A stretch of 64,000 nucleotides of DNA, taken from assembly GCA_029207755.1 (NCBI GenBank), contig JARCOQ010000003.1, positions 99,470,982 through 99,534,981 of the forward strand, given 5' to 3'. How positions within the stretch are numbered: position 1 is the first letter of the stretch; every line of letters starts with the position of its first letter. Source of the stretch: Chamaea fasciata (taxonomy: Eukaryota > Chordata > Aves > Passeriformes > Sylviidae). The notes beneath the pieces were generated by a model. That model had not been told where the DNA came from. It searched no databases and worked only from the letters and a program-made list of their open reading frames with translations. Below, in pieces: positions 12,001 through 25,800 of this stretch. The translations under genes were made by a program, and so were the position numbers.

Positions 12001-15000
12001 TGGGTATGCCATGAACATCCCTTTCCTGCTCTCCTTGCAGGGCCACACACACCAGCTCAGTCACATCCCAGGTGTCCCAGGGTCCCCTTTTCCCAAACTG
12101 CCAGGAAAGCAAGGTCGTGGCAAAGAAGGGAGAGGAAATATTTTTCTTCCCATCTGTCAACCCCCACATTATTAACATCTGAACTGTGTCCAATGGTGCA
12201 CAGTTTAGTTCATCTGAATTGGTTTCAGGCAAGTGCTTCTTGTTTTTCAGACCAAAGTGCAGAGATCAGTGCTCAGTTGTCTGTTTCCCTGACAGCAAAA
12301 CACTAATTTTGTGGTGAAGGAAAGCTTGGGAAGATTTAAATTGGGAACCTTTTGGCACTTGAAACCTGCTGGATAAACATTGGTTTTGTTCCTGGCAGAT
12401 ATTCTTAGCTCAAGTCTTTAAGAAAGTAAGATGTGAAGTTGGGCTGTCACTGAATGCCTGGATGGTGAAGGGTGGTGCAATAATGGGCTGGAGGAGAGGT
12501 GGCTCTGCCTCTCTACACAATGTGCTTGAGAATTGATGAAGCAAAGGGCTAAATATGAGCCTGGTGATATCACTAACGTTGTGAACAAGATGTAGTACCA
12601 GAAAAAACTGAGAGACGGGGGCACTCCTTTTTGTCCCTTACCCTCTCTATTTGCCATCTTTAGCTGGCCTCTGTTGATCATGCCCTCCTGTCACATCCAG
12701 CAAACAGCTGCAGGCTTTGGCGGGCTTCCCAGCTCTCCTCCACAGTCCAGGCACTGCAGCTGGAGACAGCAAGGGCTGCTGCTGGCCACACTGTCCCAAG
12801 AGGCTGGATGAAGACACTTTCGTCAATCAAGACTAGGTCATAACATTCTTTAAAAATAATGAGACCTAGATATGAAAGATCTTCTTGTGTCTCCAGCTGC
12901 ACTTACACCTCTACAAATCCTTAAGCAGCAAAGTGTCCCTGTGCTTGCTGTGGTAAGGTGTAGAAATGGCTCACTAATTTGAAGATGCAAACCCATGGTA
13001 ATATTGCTGGGTTATGTTGCTATGGCTAAAATCTCTTCTTATGCACTACTGTTGTCCATTTGGTTAGTATTAATGCCTGGGTAGGTAAAAGGCAGTGTTT
13101 GACTTCTGTTAAGTTCCTTCTAAGTTGCTGTCAGTTTGGAAATTTAAATACCATATGTGGGTAGAGTTCCAGTCAAGCTGTAGAGGACCCATTTGGATGC
13201 TGAGTATCAGGGTTATTTTCTGATCCATGGAGATACTAAAATGTGCTTTGTGGGAGGGAGGCAGGCAGTGGTCAAGGATACTTGAATCTTTTATGACTTA
13301 TTTGATAACTGAATCTTTTCTTTCTATTGCAGCAATCAGACAAATATATTCAGTTTCCTGATTACTTTCTGAAACCATTCAGCAATTGCAAATGCTTAAG
13401 CACCTTCACAGATTTTGTTATCCGCAATACCAGAATTAAACACATTAAATAGAAATGAAAAGTCAACATTGCTTGCTTCTTCATTAGAAGTATTTCCTAT
13501 TTAATTTCTGAGATGCCACCAGTATCTGCATGATGCTGGTATCATACATAGAGAATGGATTTACCTCATAAAACATGACAAATAATAGCACAATATAGGT
13601 TACAGTTTCAGGCACAAGGAATTGCTCAAGTGCATAAACCTATCTAGGTGATGATCCAGCCCTTCCCAGAAACATGGTTATTTTCAAAGTTGTAGAAGAG
13701 TGAAGCAAGAGAGTGAGCATGTGGTAACATGTTCGCACCTTCTTTCCATCTGCGCCTCCCATCTGTTTAGAGACACAAGGTGGTATTTCTCCAGGTTCAT
13801 ACTCTTCAGTGGGCTCCTGTCCTCCTCCAGATTTGTGTAACTCTGTGTTTTGCACCCACAAGCTTTCTGTAACCTGTGGCAAGGAACTCTAGAGATATTG
13901 TGTAATCAAGTATTTTCTGCACTCTCAAAATTTTGTCCAGCTGGAAAGCATGAAATAAAACTGATAGGAGACAGGCTGAGAAATTATCATCCTGCTTGTC
14001 TTCTCCATCCCACCTGAACTTTGGAGCTCTCCGTGGTGCCTTTGATCTATTGTCTCACTGACCTGAAGATGACTAGTGTCTTGAACCTTCATTGCCCTGC
14101 CCTGTGTCCCTCCCAGCTGATCAATGCTGCTGCAGGTGGAGGGCACCTGACCCACACACTGTGACCTGGAGATGTTCTCTGAACAGCCCCAGCCCCACTA
14201 GGACAATTTCCTTACTGTTCTTTGTTTCTCTTCTTATTTTTATGATCACTACTTCTAACTGCAACTGTGCTGAATTTTTCAAAAGCTATCTCATCCATTA
14301 ACCACATGGAAAAAATAATTTAAAATTCATCTTAGGCAGGATTAGAAATTTTCCATGTGTATCACTACATGTTTTTCCATTAATTACCTGCCAGCTTGCT
14401 GCCCAAATACTGCTCAGTGAGGTCCATCTGAAATTTTTCAATTTTTTTTGGTTTAGAGAGCTCTGTGTCTGCAGCAACATTTTTTGATATCATTATTCAA
14501 GCTCTTTACAGCTCATTACATCTATTATAATTTCAGCATCCTTATCCTGAGTAGTTATTGACTGCTCAGAAACCACTATCGTGGAAGCAAGGCAGGAGCT
14601 GTTCTTCTCTTGTCTGTTTATCCACAGTGTATTTAATTTGCCATTATAGAAAATTATGTTGCTTTAAAAAACAGAAGATATTTATTTAAACCAGATTTTT
14701 TAAAGAAGCAAATAATGAAACAGAAGATCTGTTTTGAGATATGAAATTATGACAAGTGTATTAGGGCAGAACTTGCTACAACAGCTGAGAATTTAAGTTG
14801 ATATAAATTAAATAGACTATTTAAGAATGACACTGCTGATTTTCAAAGCTAGAAAATGAAAGATCAAACAGTTCATAAAAGTCACCATACAAGCATCTAA
14901 AACAAGGGTATTTTTTGTCAAAATAAGATAGTTTTACAGCTATTTCATCTCAGCTGGAATTCAGGAGGGTTTTTGTTTCAGCATGTTCATCTAGTTGAAC

Positions 15001-15900
15001 TCAAAGACAAATAAATTGAAAGCTGAAAACCTGTTTCAAAATAGGAAAAAACAAGTGTGATTTTTCTGCATTCTCATAGAAGTGGGATGTGAGGAGGGCA
15101 GTTTTAATGGTTTCAATGTCTTGACAGACCCTGTGGTTACTGGTGGCCAGTTTAATTAATTTACCATAGAAAATGCCTATGTTAATAAATAAGAAACTTT
15201 TTCAATAGGAATCATGTTTCATAAAAGATTTAAGGAGTATACTACTAAAGTAATTGTTTTTTAAGTTGCTATTGCACTTTGTATCTGTATTTTTAGACAA
15301 AAAATTTTGATCCCAATTACCTAAGAAAAAAAGTCACATGCAAAGAACAAATCTTCAACTTATATTTAAAAACAGGAAATTATGAGCTACAATAAAATTT
15401 TGAAAGCCAGATGTACAGATAAAGTTTATTCACCAGTCCTCAGATAGTACCTCATGTATCTCAATCTCGTATTAAGTTTTAAAATGTTGTATCCTGGTGA
15501 ATGCTAGAAAAGAAGAACGATTTTTTTTTTTTTAGAAATAACTTGTACAAGATAGGAATTAAATTAATTTGTTTCAATCTTCAGTTGTCAGAACCTTCTG
15601 AAACTGATGAAAATTACAAGTGGTCAGAATCCACCCTTTAGGAGAGAGCTGCCACTGTAGGTGTCCCAATCTCATAATCTTGCTTCTGTGAGCAAGATAC
15701 CACTAGTGCCAGAGAGTCACACACAATATTGGTTTATGGCAATAGGTTAAAGTAAAGGCAAATGGCTGGGTACTTGGGTATAATCTGGCTAAATCTTGAT
15801 GCAATTTAGCAGCTATTCCAGCCAAACTTTGTCACTGATAACAGAGGTCTCCTGACTTGGAACAAACCAGGTATTCTCCTCTTGGTAATGCCTCTGACAC
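9061..15900. other. Gene-free stretch, AT-rich towards its right end
   Basis: No supported gene. Low-complexity items are a TTTTA-type run at 9889-9912 and a poly-T of 12 near 15522. The section 14500-15600 is strongly AT-rich. The open frame at 10990-11382 (plus) and the one at 11867-12232 (minus) have no recognisable domain and no flanking splice or start context. I treat both as chance. Confidence 0.4.
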
Positions 15901-15939
15901 CTTGAACGTGGGCAAGTTTTGATTTTTAGGGACCTTGGT

Positions 15940-16500
15940 AATGACATGCAAATGGCCATCAAATGCTGCAGCTTCTGCTGGGTGAGGTCTGGCACTAAGA
16001 GCTTCCTTTAATTTCCATACGCTTCTCCTGGATTCTTTCAGCACTAATCTGATTCTCAGCCAGCACAAACCCACATAACCCCATTGACTGCAAAGGAGGC
16101 CCATTGACAGCAGCCACGAACTGAGCCTTGTTTATACACGTGTGTTTTACCTCTAATATAAAAGAAATGTGGTAATTCTTCGTGTTGGTAATTGTTCGTT
16201 TTGGTAATGGCTGCCCTTTTTCATCTACCCCCTCTGAGGTATTAATTAGCTTTCTTGCTTCTTCTCTGATGAGCTAAACAGGGTGGCCCTCCTGGAGGAG
16301 GATTCAATTAACATGCAAATATCAGATTGTATGGAGAATAGATGACACCTCTGTCTCAACCTTTGTGAACTTAATTCATAAAGCATTGTAAGCAAAATAA
16401 TTGCTTCTTTTCTGAGTGTGTAATTGCCAAGCACAAGATATTTGGTGTTCAGGAAGAAATTATCACTGTGCAATCAGATAAAAATCTGGAACTAATAGGA
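15940..16500. promoter_or_regulatory. Candidate developmental enhancer: octamers, homeodomain sites, 16-bp tandem repeat
   Basis: Two perfect octamer (POU) sites ATGCAAAT occur at 15946-15953 and 16313-16320. Between them lie CCCATTGACAGC (TALE/MEIS-like, near 16100), TTGTTTAT (FOX-like), CACGTG inside ACACGTGTG (E-box, near 16138), ATTAATTAGC (16241-16250) and GATTCAATTAA just before the second octamer. A 16-bp tandem repeat of GGTAATT/TTCG words sits at 16171-16202. No coding frame fits. Motif richness suggests a transcription-factor hub, but function is inferred. Confidence 0.35.
16171..16213. repeat. Imperfect 16-bp tandem repeat, two full copies and a partial third
   Basis: GGTAATTCTTCGTGTT (16171-16186) is followed directly by GGTAATTGTTCGTTTT (16187-16202), with 14 of 16 positions equal, and then a partial GGTAATGGCTG. 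The repeat is too short to be a satellite. Confidence 0.85.
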
Positions 16501-19500
16501 AACACAAAAATTCATGTCAGGGAAATACAAAACAAGGTCATGTAATTTCTGCACATAATTGTGATAATGTAAAGACTAATTCTGCAAGACCATGAAATTC
16601 ATCCACTGAACAGAAGTCCTGATCAGACAGGTAATTCTAGGAGTGGGTTCCTATTAAAATAACAATTGTGAATAACATTCCTAACTAGTTTTAAGTTGGG
16701 ATGACAAGGCACTGTGGTAAGCATTCAGATGAGACGTGTTAGATTTGATCATAAGATGGATAGGTCGATAATAATTTAAAAGTTTCAGGGAGTCAGCTGA
16801 CTTGTTTTTACACATATAGCTTCTTAAAGTAAAATATAAAAGACTGCCTGATTAGGGAGATAGTATCTCAGCTGCTGATTTGAGGCAGAACTTCAGATGT
16901 TCTGAGAGCAGATGTTCTCGCCCCAAATCAGTGGTGTAGTACAATCAGGCAGATTTCTTTTGACTGCGGTATTTTTGTGGATGGACCAGATCAAGGAGAT
17001 TGAGCTTCTCTTAAAAAACAGATTAACCATGTAAAAACACCACCCCCCACCTTTTAAGCAAACAAAATATGACTAGAACTACAATGTGAGGGAAAGGTGT
17101 TAAATGCTGAAATCTCATGCACTAAATTTGCCAAAGCAAAATACCTGTAACGGTGTTACCAGCTTCAAAACAAGCCTGGTGTTGGTAGTATTGCTCCCTG
17201 AGTTAATACAGTGCTCCTGCAATAGCTCAGGCAACAGAATACTGACAAAGCTGATTTTTTAAAAATATGAAATGAGGAGGAAAAAAAAATCTCTTAATGC
17301 AAAACAGGAACAGGTAGTGGCATGGGATAAAAGGAGAGGTACGGACTAGACTTCTGCACGGGTTCTGCCAGTCTGGGTGGCCTGAAGCAGTTCAGAATGG
17401 ACCATGCCCTGTCCTGGGGGCAACCCCCACGAGACAGCAGAAAGGGATACTTGCAAGTGCATGAGGACATGTAAGTGAATGTGGGGGCAGAGGGAATCAG
17501 CTGTGGTGGGAGCACTGATGGAAACACTTCCCAGCTCTCCCAGCCCTGGCAGGTGGCAGCAGGGAGGGGACAGCTGCAAGCAAAGGGAACTGGCTGGGAA
17601 CTGTGCACATGGCTTGGCCCTTGGGGATGACAAGGTGAAGTGCTTTGCAAGGGTAGATAAAGGCCTCAGGTGTCTGTGTCCACACCAAAGGAGATGATCT
17701 GCCAATGCAGCTGGCAGCCAGTAACTAAGGCAACTTGGTGCCCTGTACAGGGCTCACCTGTCTCAGTGCAGAGACATTCTCTGTCCTTCCACATATGATG
17801 CCCTGATGTGCCATAGTTGCATTCCTTTTGACAGGAGGCCGAAGCACCTCATTTACTCTGCTTTTATTGCCACTTGATACAATTCATGGAAGTGAGCATG
17901 ATCTTGCTTGAACTAGGTGAGGGGCTAAGCAAACTCTGCCGCAAATGCTGCCAATTGAGAGGTAAGATTATCCGTTGAAGAGAGATTTTCATTGCTATTG
18001 GATAAATCTAGTTAAGGTCTCCTTGTCCTTGCATTTATGAGTATGTTTGAATGAAGAAAAGACATGCTCCTTTCCCAGGATTCTCTTGCTGCCTAGGCAC
18101 TGTATGTCTCTGCCTGCCCTTTACCCACATGTTGGTACCTGCTGGGAGCAGCCACAGCCTTTGCCTGCTGAAACTGCAGCTTCTCACACAACAGGACCCC
18201 AAGTCAGGGCGTCTGGATGCTACTGCAGGGTCAACAGCACTATATGGGTGGAGGTGCATGCACAACATAAAATTTGGGAGAAAGATATTAATATGGGACA
18301 TCTACTGTTGCACTCCTGAATTTCAGAAACCAATACCTTCTGTGTACATATGCCACTTTGCAACTGGGATTATTGACAGGATTGACAGTGCTCTCATGGT
18401 ATTGGAGTGACATTGCAGTAATCTTCATCTTTTTCATTACCAACTCCAGAAATAAAGGATATCTTATGTTGGCATCTGCATTATTTGTAAGATATTCTCA
18501 CTATTCATCACAATAATTTTGTTTCTTTCCTTCCCCTTTTCTCCTTCTGTGTATAAATGCAGCATATTAGCTGGGTTCCATGATTTTCATTCTCTTATTG
18601 TTTCTCAGAATTGTCTTTCTCTTCCACATAAGACTGACCATGCAGTCTGATATTGCTTCCTTTCTGTGAGTATTAGATTTCTCAACAGATGAAATATGGA
18701 CACTATTAGATGGCATTGACTTTTTTAAAGCTGTAAGTAGTGGCTGATAAAATCAGTAACACAGATCATTTTTAGTGACCTTTCATCCTAATAATTCTTC
18801 GGCTTTGTCTGATACGGAAATTAATTTTACATAATGTGGGAAGATATATGCATGGAGTCTTGAAAGCGCATATTTTCTTCTGAATTACTGAAACTTGCAG
18901 CTGTATTTTCTCTTTGGAGTTTATGTCATTCTTTGTGGTAAATGACTGAAGATGCTCTCTGGCTCTCTGTGTTAAAATTCTGTGCAGTGGAAGATGAGGC
19001 TAATGTGCTGTATAGGTATTGCAGTCACGCTGTGTGAGTTTTATAACTCCATGAGGGTCTGCGAGAGGCCATGAGTAGCTGACCCTGCTTGGCTTTGAAG
19101 GTGGGTGTTCACAAGGCTTTATTGTCAGAGACAGTAACGCCTCCACTCACCACAGTGATGTCAGTAAGGATAAAGTCGTGAAGGCAGAGTGGCAAAGAGA
19201 CCTCTGCAGTGCTGGAGTCCCCTCCAAGGCTGTGACAGCAGCTGGAGAGAGCTGAGGATGTGGCTGAGGATGAGGGAGGTGGGATGAAGCCACCTGCCCA
19301 GGGGCTGTGCTGTGCAAAGAGGTTCAGAGCAAACTTGGACACACACATTTGGAGATGGTCCAGCAACTTGTGATCTTCAAGGAGAAAGGTTTGCATAAAG
19401 AGATGAAACAAGGTTCAGCAGATCCCTAATCCAGAGGTGTTGGGTTTTATTCATTTACCATAGACGAGTAGGTAGAGTAGATCCACAAATCCAGAAAAGC

Positions 19501-22500
19501 CAGTGCCCCAGCCTCCTCTGGAAAGGAGCTGCAGGTACTCACTAAGTGGAAGACAGAGCTCCCACTCTTGTTCAGAGACCATTGCCTCTGTCTGCGCATG
19601 TGAAAGAGGACTGGGTTGGGAAAAGCATCCTGTGGCATTGAGATGGGAATGGAGCCAGAGAGTGCAGCTATTGCTGCTGCTGCTGCTGAGAGAAACTAAT
19701 GGCACCTGCTTTATATGAACTATGGAGATGGAAAGAGCAAGCTGGGGGAAAGCTGTGCTGGTGACGGAGCAGTGATGCTGTTGAGTCATACTGTTGTAAC
19801 ATTCAGAGGGCAACTTTTGGGTGTCTGCTCTGTTGAATTCTGGGTAAACATGTGATGGCCATTAACAAAAGAGAACAAATGTCAGCTTTGCTTTGAGGTG
19901 AGAACCCCCTTCTTAATGAGGGTAAACCAAAGCCATGAAAGGCCCAAATTACTTAAAAATGTCTTGTTCTGCAGTGTGGTGCAGGGTAATACAGAGAAAC
20001 ACCTTTTGTGGGTAACTGAGCATGGGATCCTGGAGCTCTAACACTTGACCATGGAAGGTCTTCCATCAGGTTCTAACTCAATCTTGCATTTTTTGTCTTT
20101 CAGAAGTTGTAACTAGGCATTTAGGAAGGGCTAAAGATGACTGCTGACAGTTGAGATAAACCTTGTTTAGGGTCTAATCTTTTGTTTTACTAAATATGAA
20201 GGTTATTACTAGTAACTTGTGTTTCATACCTTTTCTCTGTGCTTCCAGGCTCTTGAAGGAGAAGAACATTTAAATTTTCACAGCTGTATGAATTTAGAAT
20301 TACTAAACAATTTCCATTTTCAACTCCTGTTTTCAGTTGATTCTGCCTTGTCAAGTAAAATTGAGTCTAAATGAATTACATAATATACTACCTATCCCAG
20401 AAGTTGGTGGCTTTGCAAACTTCAGCAAATTTGATCCATCAAATTTGGAAAAAGTCTGACACAAACCAGTTTAATTTCCTTAAGTCAGGATTCTTGGAGC
20501 TGTTTAGCCTGAACTGCAGTGCCTCATTTTGGAGCAGGAAATGAAGCTCAGTAGGAGAGTTTGATTTGCAACTGGATCATTTTTCATTTTTCCTTCTCCT
20601 CAAATCTGGCCAAGACATAAACCTCTGAAAAAAAAAAAAAATCACTATTTCACTTACACTTTAGATATATGGTGCTGCGGGTAAGTTCTCAGATGATTTC
20701 ATCTCTGGACTTAAGGCTCCAGCCCAACATAGTCTCAGGAACTCTTCCTCTGGAATTGGGAATTGGAGCCAAAGATGAAGGAATGCCACACTTTCAGTTC
20801 AAGCATATGGATGCATAAGGCAAAGCTGTGAAAAGCAGGTGGGGACAGACTAGTGAGTGGAGAACAGATGTAGAGATAGACAGGGTAATCCGGATGGTAG
20901 GAATAGAAGCAGGGCAAAAAAGCACAGTAAGGAGCTGGGATATGAAGCAAGAGAAGATGGTGAGGAGGCAGGTGGGTTTGTAATCAATGGCCTTCTCAGA
21001 TCAAATGTATATGGCCTTCTATGATCAAATTCAGGATGGGTGAGTTTCTTCAGCATCCTCCTCAACAAACAGACTGGAAATAACATCAAGTAAAATGTGA
21101 ATGTCCTCCAACACAGGAGGCAAGGGTTTGCTGTCAGCTCCATGAGCTGAGTTTGAAAGGATTCACAGATCAAAGCAGCCCAGTGGGGTAAGGACTGCTT
21201 TGGGGTGGAGCATAGAGGTGATTGAGGTGCCTCATACACATAAGAGATTATGAGCTAGTGCATCAGAGGGAAGCAGAAAAGCACGGAGACATTTCAGTAC
21301 AAGATCTCCTCAGTCACTGTATGGGACAAGTCACCACAGAGGAACAGAACACTGCTGCCACATTAAGCAGACTCATCTCTTGTGATAGCATTTGAACAAT
21401 ACGATCAAAATGCTGGCAGACATGTTTCAGAACACTCTAATATCTTGTATAATATCAGCAAAGGAATGAATTGCTTTTCCAATCTACATCAAGAGAAGTG
21501 GGACAGATTGGCAGAGCACATCATACTGCAGGATGCGTGACACTTTGAAGGAGAGAAGTAAAGGAGACATGATATACTGAATTTAATACCTTTTGTATTA
21601 ACCCTGACATCAGAAAATAGAGCTCTGTGTGTTTCCATGCTAAACCCGAAGTGATCCTTTCACCATATATGGTGAACTCAAGCACTTATTGCCATCTGGG
21701 TTAGGGGTCTGCTTTTCTCCTTAAGGAAAGGGCTGTGAAGGGTTGACAGCATTTGAGCAGGGTTGATGCAGAGACATAATTAAAGGACAAGGCAGGTATT
21801 AAAATTAGTGAGTAGCCACAGAGCACTGATCACAGGAAAGTGACAGTCTTACAGCTGGAGCGCAGCCTGAGTGTGATACCTTGGCTGGGAGAAGTGAAAA
21901 GCTGGCAAAGAAGTGAGGGATACAGCTGACTCATGAAGGAAGGAGGATGGGAGGTGTGTGTGTGGGGAGGGTGCTTTGTGCTTCCATTCAGTGCCAGGGA
22001 GATGTGAGCAGCAGTATTTCAGTTGTGAATGACTGATCCAGGCTTGGTTTGAAGAAGTAGCCTTGAATCTTTGCAAAGTGTTTTCTGAAGGTAACGTTTG
22101 CACGAGCAATACGTTTCCAATACAAGATCAGTGCTCTCAAATCCAATTGAGGAGGATTTTGTGGAAGACGATTCACCTTGCAGTGGGATCAGGTGCACCC
22201 TTGTTGGGGAATGGGAGCCAGGTAACCACTGAGCAGTGTCAGCAGGCCCCCAGAGCAGCAGCTGAAGGGCTGTTGGCTCTCAGACCTCTCTTGAGTGCAG
22301 TTATGACATTTGTACAGGGAAGGAACCTCCCCTGTGCTGCCAGTTACATCCTGAGTTTGATCACCTTGATGAGATGCAATGCGAACCATCCCAGGGTCAC
22401 TGAATGGTTGTTTGTAGACTGATTCAAAAAAAAAAAAATAATCTGGAAGAACAAATGCAGTTAATTGAATCTACTCATTTGGAAATTTTTCCTGAAGCCT

Positions 22501-24297
22501 TGTTTGAGATCTGCATGCATTTAGCATATGCATGTCTTGTAAGTGCCAGAAGACATTGAATATGCAGGTCATGAAACAAACCTTTGGATGGCCTCTCAGG
22601 GAAATGAAAGGATATTTTGAGCAAGATGGAAAATCTTCCCTCCAGGGCAATGCTTTTCTGGCAGAGGTGGCCTAAACTGGCCTTTTTGATCACCATATCA
22701 ATACAAATAAGTATGTTGGGGTCTTACTTTTAAAACTGGGCAAGTTTCAAACCCCTCAAATACTGAATTTTGCAGAAATATATAATTTAACAATTTAGTA
22801 TTAACAATATATTAATGTAAATTTCATATTGAGTGCTGCCTCACCTGCACTTGGACTGAGACCAAAATGGAGCACTTCTTTGGCCCTGTCCCCTCTGGTC
22901 TCAGTTCCCACGCTGGGACCAAGCTCAGGGTTTCCTTCCTGCAGAGTGAAGGGAGAAGTTGGCATGAACCGGAGTCCTGACGTGGACCTGGGCAATGTCT
23001 TGGTCTCTCTATATCTAACAGAGCCTTACAGATATTGTGCATAGCACTATGGGCTTTATCTTGCCTTGAAAAGATCTACATTACAGAAACCAGCCTTGAG
23101 ACATATTCTCAGTGAAGAAATAATGTGCTTAACATACCCAGAGAACTTAGGATTCATCCCTAAGTAACACTGTTCTGAAGATAGTTTCCACGGGACAGAT
23201 TTTCTTTGACTACTAATGATCTACTTTGGAAATATGATTCTACAACTTTACTCATGTTCTTCATATAAGTAAAAGAACATAAGTTATGAGCTTCAGAGTC
23301 TGAGTCAGGGTAGATAGGTAACACTTACCTTAACCACTTGCAAACTGGTTCTCCTGGTGGCTGCATCATATTCCTCTAAATGATTTCAGTGCTGACACCG
23401 ATCAACACAGGCCAAATGAAGCAACATTGTGTTGAGAGAAGGGAAAAAAGAGAGAAAGACAAAAAGAGAAGGAAAAAAAGCCTCAGATGAAGAAGCTTCA
23501 CCTTCAGCTTTGGAGACGAAATTTGCTTTTCTTTCATCTAGACTCATTGTTTTTGTATTACTCATTTAATTCTGTGGTCACTTTTCAAGACCTCCTGCAG
23601 GGGACTTTGCCTCTTCCTCTTCCCTGGGAAGAAGGTTATGCAGGAATTTTCCAGCCGTGTTCAAGTGCTGAGCAAATACGAGATTTAAAAATGAAAAATA
23701 TGTCTTTTTAAAGGCGAGAGTCAAACGTCTTTGCACGGGGTTGCAGGAAATGATGGATGAAGTTTGGAAGGTTGTTATGTACATGAGTGGTGCTGCTGCT
23801 TATTTGTTATGTACTTAATTTGTGGCTTAACTTTAAATGTAACTAAATGCCAGAGCTGTCAATCTAGTTCAGAAATGGTACAAAATCTGGGATTCTGGCT
23901 GCAAAACTTGTGTTGCTCAAGGCAACCTGCATTAACAGTCTAAGGTAGCCCATCTTGCTTTTCCTACAACACACAGTCAGCCATTTGGGTGATGTATATG
24001 CTACTGTCTACTGTAAGTGTTGGTGATACTTTCCATGTAGAAAATGCCATCAGTGTGACAGATATTCACTGCCAACACATCAAAATGGAAAGCCTGCTGC
24101 AATTCAAATAGAAATATCCTGGGAGGTTCTCAGCTAGGTTGAATTAAGGCAGGAAGAATAGATCAAATGTTTTTTTCTAAGCTCAGTTAACTCCATGAGA
24201 ACGAGACGCAGCTGTGAGTCCCTTCAAGACAGTACACTTGTCTGCCAAGTTAGAAGGCAATTATTCTTCATAAATCTGTCTTTTTAAATTCAAGCAG
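16501..24297. other. Gene-free stretch
   Basis: No coding exon supported. Open frames up to 130 codons occur on both strands (for example 18051-18410 plus, 19451-19813 minus, 20850-21239 minus, 22063-22422 plus) but none shows a domain or consistent exon boundaries. Small simple repeats are a GCT run of about six units near 19673-19689, a poly-A at 20628-20641 and a poly-A of 12 near 22427. A CCACCCCCCACC run lies near 17041. Confidence 0.4.
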
Positions 24298-24454
24298 ATC
24301 GATTGTATCGTCCATCCTTTGCCTATGCAAGCACCCGGAGAGGCTCTTTTAGCACCACCTATGACCAAGCACCCCTCTTTTCAGGAGAGCACACCAGGGA
24401 GGTGATGGAAGCCCTGGTAGCCCTGCATATTCCTTTACAATGGTGGATGTAAAG
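24298..24454 (+). other. Candidate exon (splice-bounded), product unknown
   Basis: A T-rich tract leads into CAAGCAG, giving a possible acceptor before 24298. At 24454/24455 there is a strong donor, AAAG followed by GTATGT. The 157-bp segment has balanced composition unlike its AT-rich surroundings. One frame starting at the acceptor reads about 50 codons and begins RLYRPSFAYASTRRG, but meets a stop codon two bases before the donor. It therefore cannot be an ordinary internal coding exon using that donor. It could be a non-coding RNA exon, or a coding exon using a weaker upstream donor. I do not recognise the peptide. Confidence 0.2.
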
Positions 24455-25550
24455 GTATGTTCATTTTGTTCACATTTTTAGTGCTTTAACCAAGAAATCT
24501 CTGTGCTTGTTTTAAACATCATCTTGGCCTTAGATATCTGACCTCTATGCAAAGAAATAGAATATTTCTAAAAATTTATTGTCTAGCTAATAGGCAGAAA
24601 ACTGTTGCGAGAAGACAGGGTGATTTCCTTATGTATACTGTCATGGTTGCATCAGTGTAGAGCTTCCAGAGCTGCACTAAAATTGGCTTGGTTACAAGAC
24701 AGTCATCTCCTAAGAGCCCTATTTTGCCAAATCACCCAGGCTCTGAAAGTCAAAATGGCTTCTGCCCTTCCTGGTGACCGGTAATCATGTGTAGACATCC
24801 GGCAGATCCAGTGAAAGCAAAAACTGTTTGGTGCAGTTGTAAGCAAAGGCTACATAAAAATATGTGCTCATTTTGATCTGAGTAACACACTGATGATATT
24901 CACTTTCTTTTTCTTCTTTCAGATAGGGAGAATGCTTTTCAGTATTTTCAAAGTGCATTTTGAGATTGTTCGAACCACAGCCATTACTGTTATGATGTGT
25001 CTTCTCTGGCTGACATTTGGCCCTAAAACCCCAACAAATACTATGAGAAAGTGAGAGGAGTTGACATAAATTGTTCTCTCCCATGCTGCAGTGGCACAGC
25101 AATGGAAGAAAGGATGTTCATTATTCTTTTCTTTAAATTTTATTTTAAAGATTTATATTGATATATGTATCTATTCTGTTTTCATGAAACACAGCAAGGA
25201 AATAGATGTTTGTCCTTATTAACAAGCTTCCAGACGGAATCTAGCAGGAGAAGTGAGCCAAGGAGAGATGAGGGGTGGGATGTGGCATGGAACAGATTCA
25301 GCAGCAAGCCCTGGGCTAGCTGCTCAGTAGCACTGGGTGCAACTGGGGCAGCTTGGAGACACACCCTAACCATTTGCAACCTAAATGCAGGGGAAAAGTA
25401 TGTTCTAGGTATGAAAAAGTATGGGAAATTCTGCTGGCACTCAGGAAGTTTCTGGTTTAACTCAATTGGCATCACAGAACAGTCCTCTGGGGTCTCAGTC
25501 CCACCTCTGATCACAGTATGACCAACTTAAAAGTCAGGTGATATTGTCCA
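24455..25550. other. Gene-free stretch
   Basis: No supported feature. Open frames of 105-118 codons at 24785-25102 (minus) and 25165-25521 (plus, with a 110-codon minus frame opposite) overlap each other and show no domain. Confidence 0.4.
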
Positions 25551-25800
25551 CACCCTCAATCCCCTGAACTTTGAAACTCTAGGATGGAGAAAGCATTGCT
25601 TCCCTGGGTAACATGGCCCATGCTGGACTATTCACCCTCATGATGAAAAGACCTTGCTTGATTCCCCTGCTGCATGTCTGACCGCTCTCCCTTGTCCTTT
25701 TGAGGTGTGTATCTGTGAAGAGGCGAAGAACTTTTGAGATGCTTTGTCCTTCCCTGTAACCCACCACAGTATTAAGCAGCAGGAGGCTGCTTCCCTCCAA
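25551..25800 (-). mobile_element. Old CR1 LINE fragment
   Basis: The plus strand keeps the order of a reversed CR1 3' region in diverged form: CTTCCCTGGGTAACATGGCC near 25600, a CTGGACTATTCACCCTCATG block, then CCCTTGTCCTTTTGAGG at about 25688 and TGTGAAGAGGCGAAGAAC. These correspond to the GCCTCCCTGGGCAACCTG, ACCCTCATGGTGAAGAA and CCTTGTCCT blocks of CR1. Divergence is high and the very 3' tail is not evident. Confidence 0.7.
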
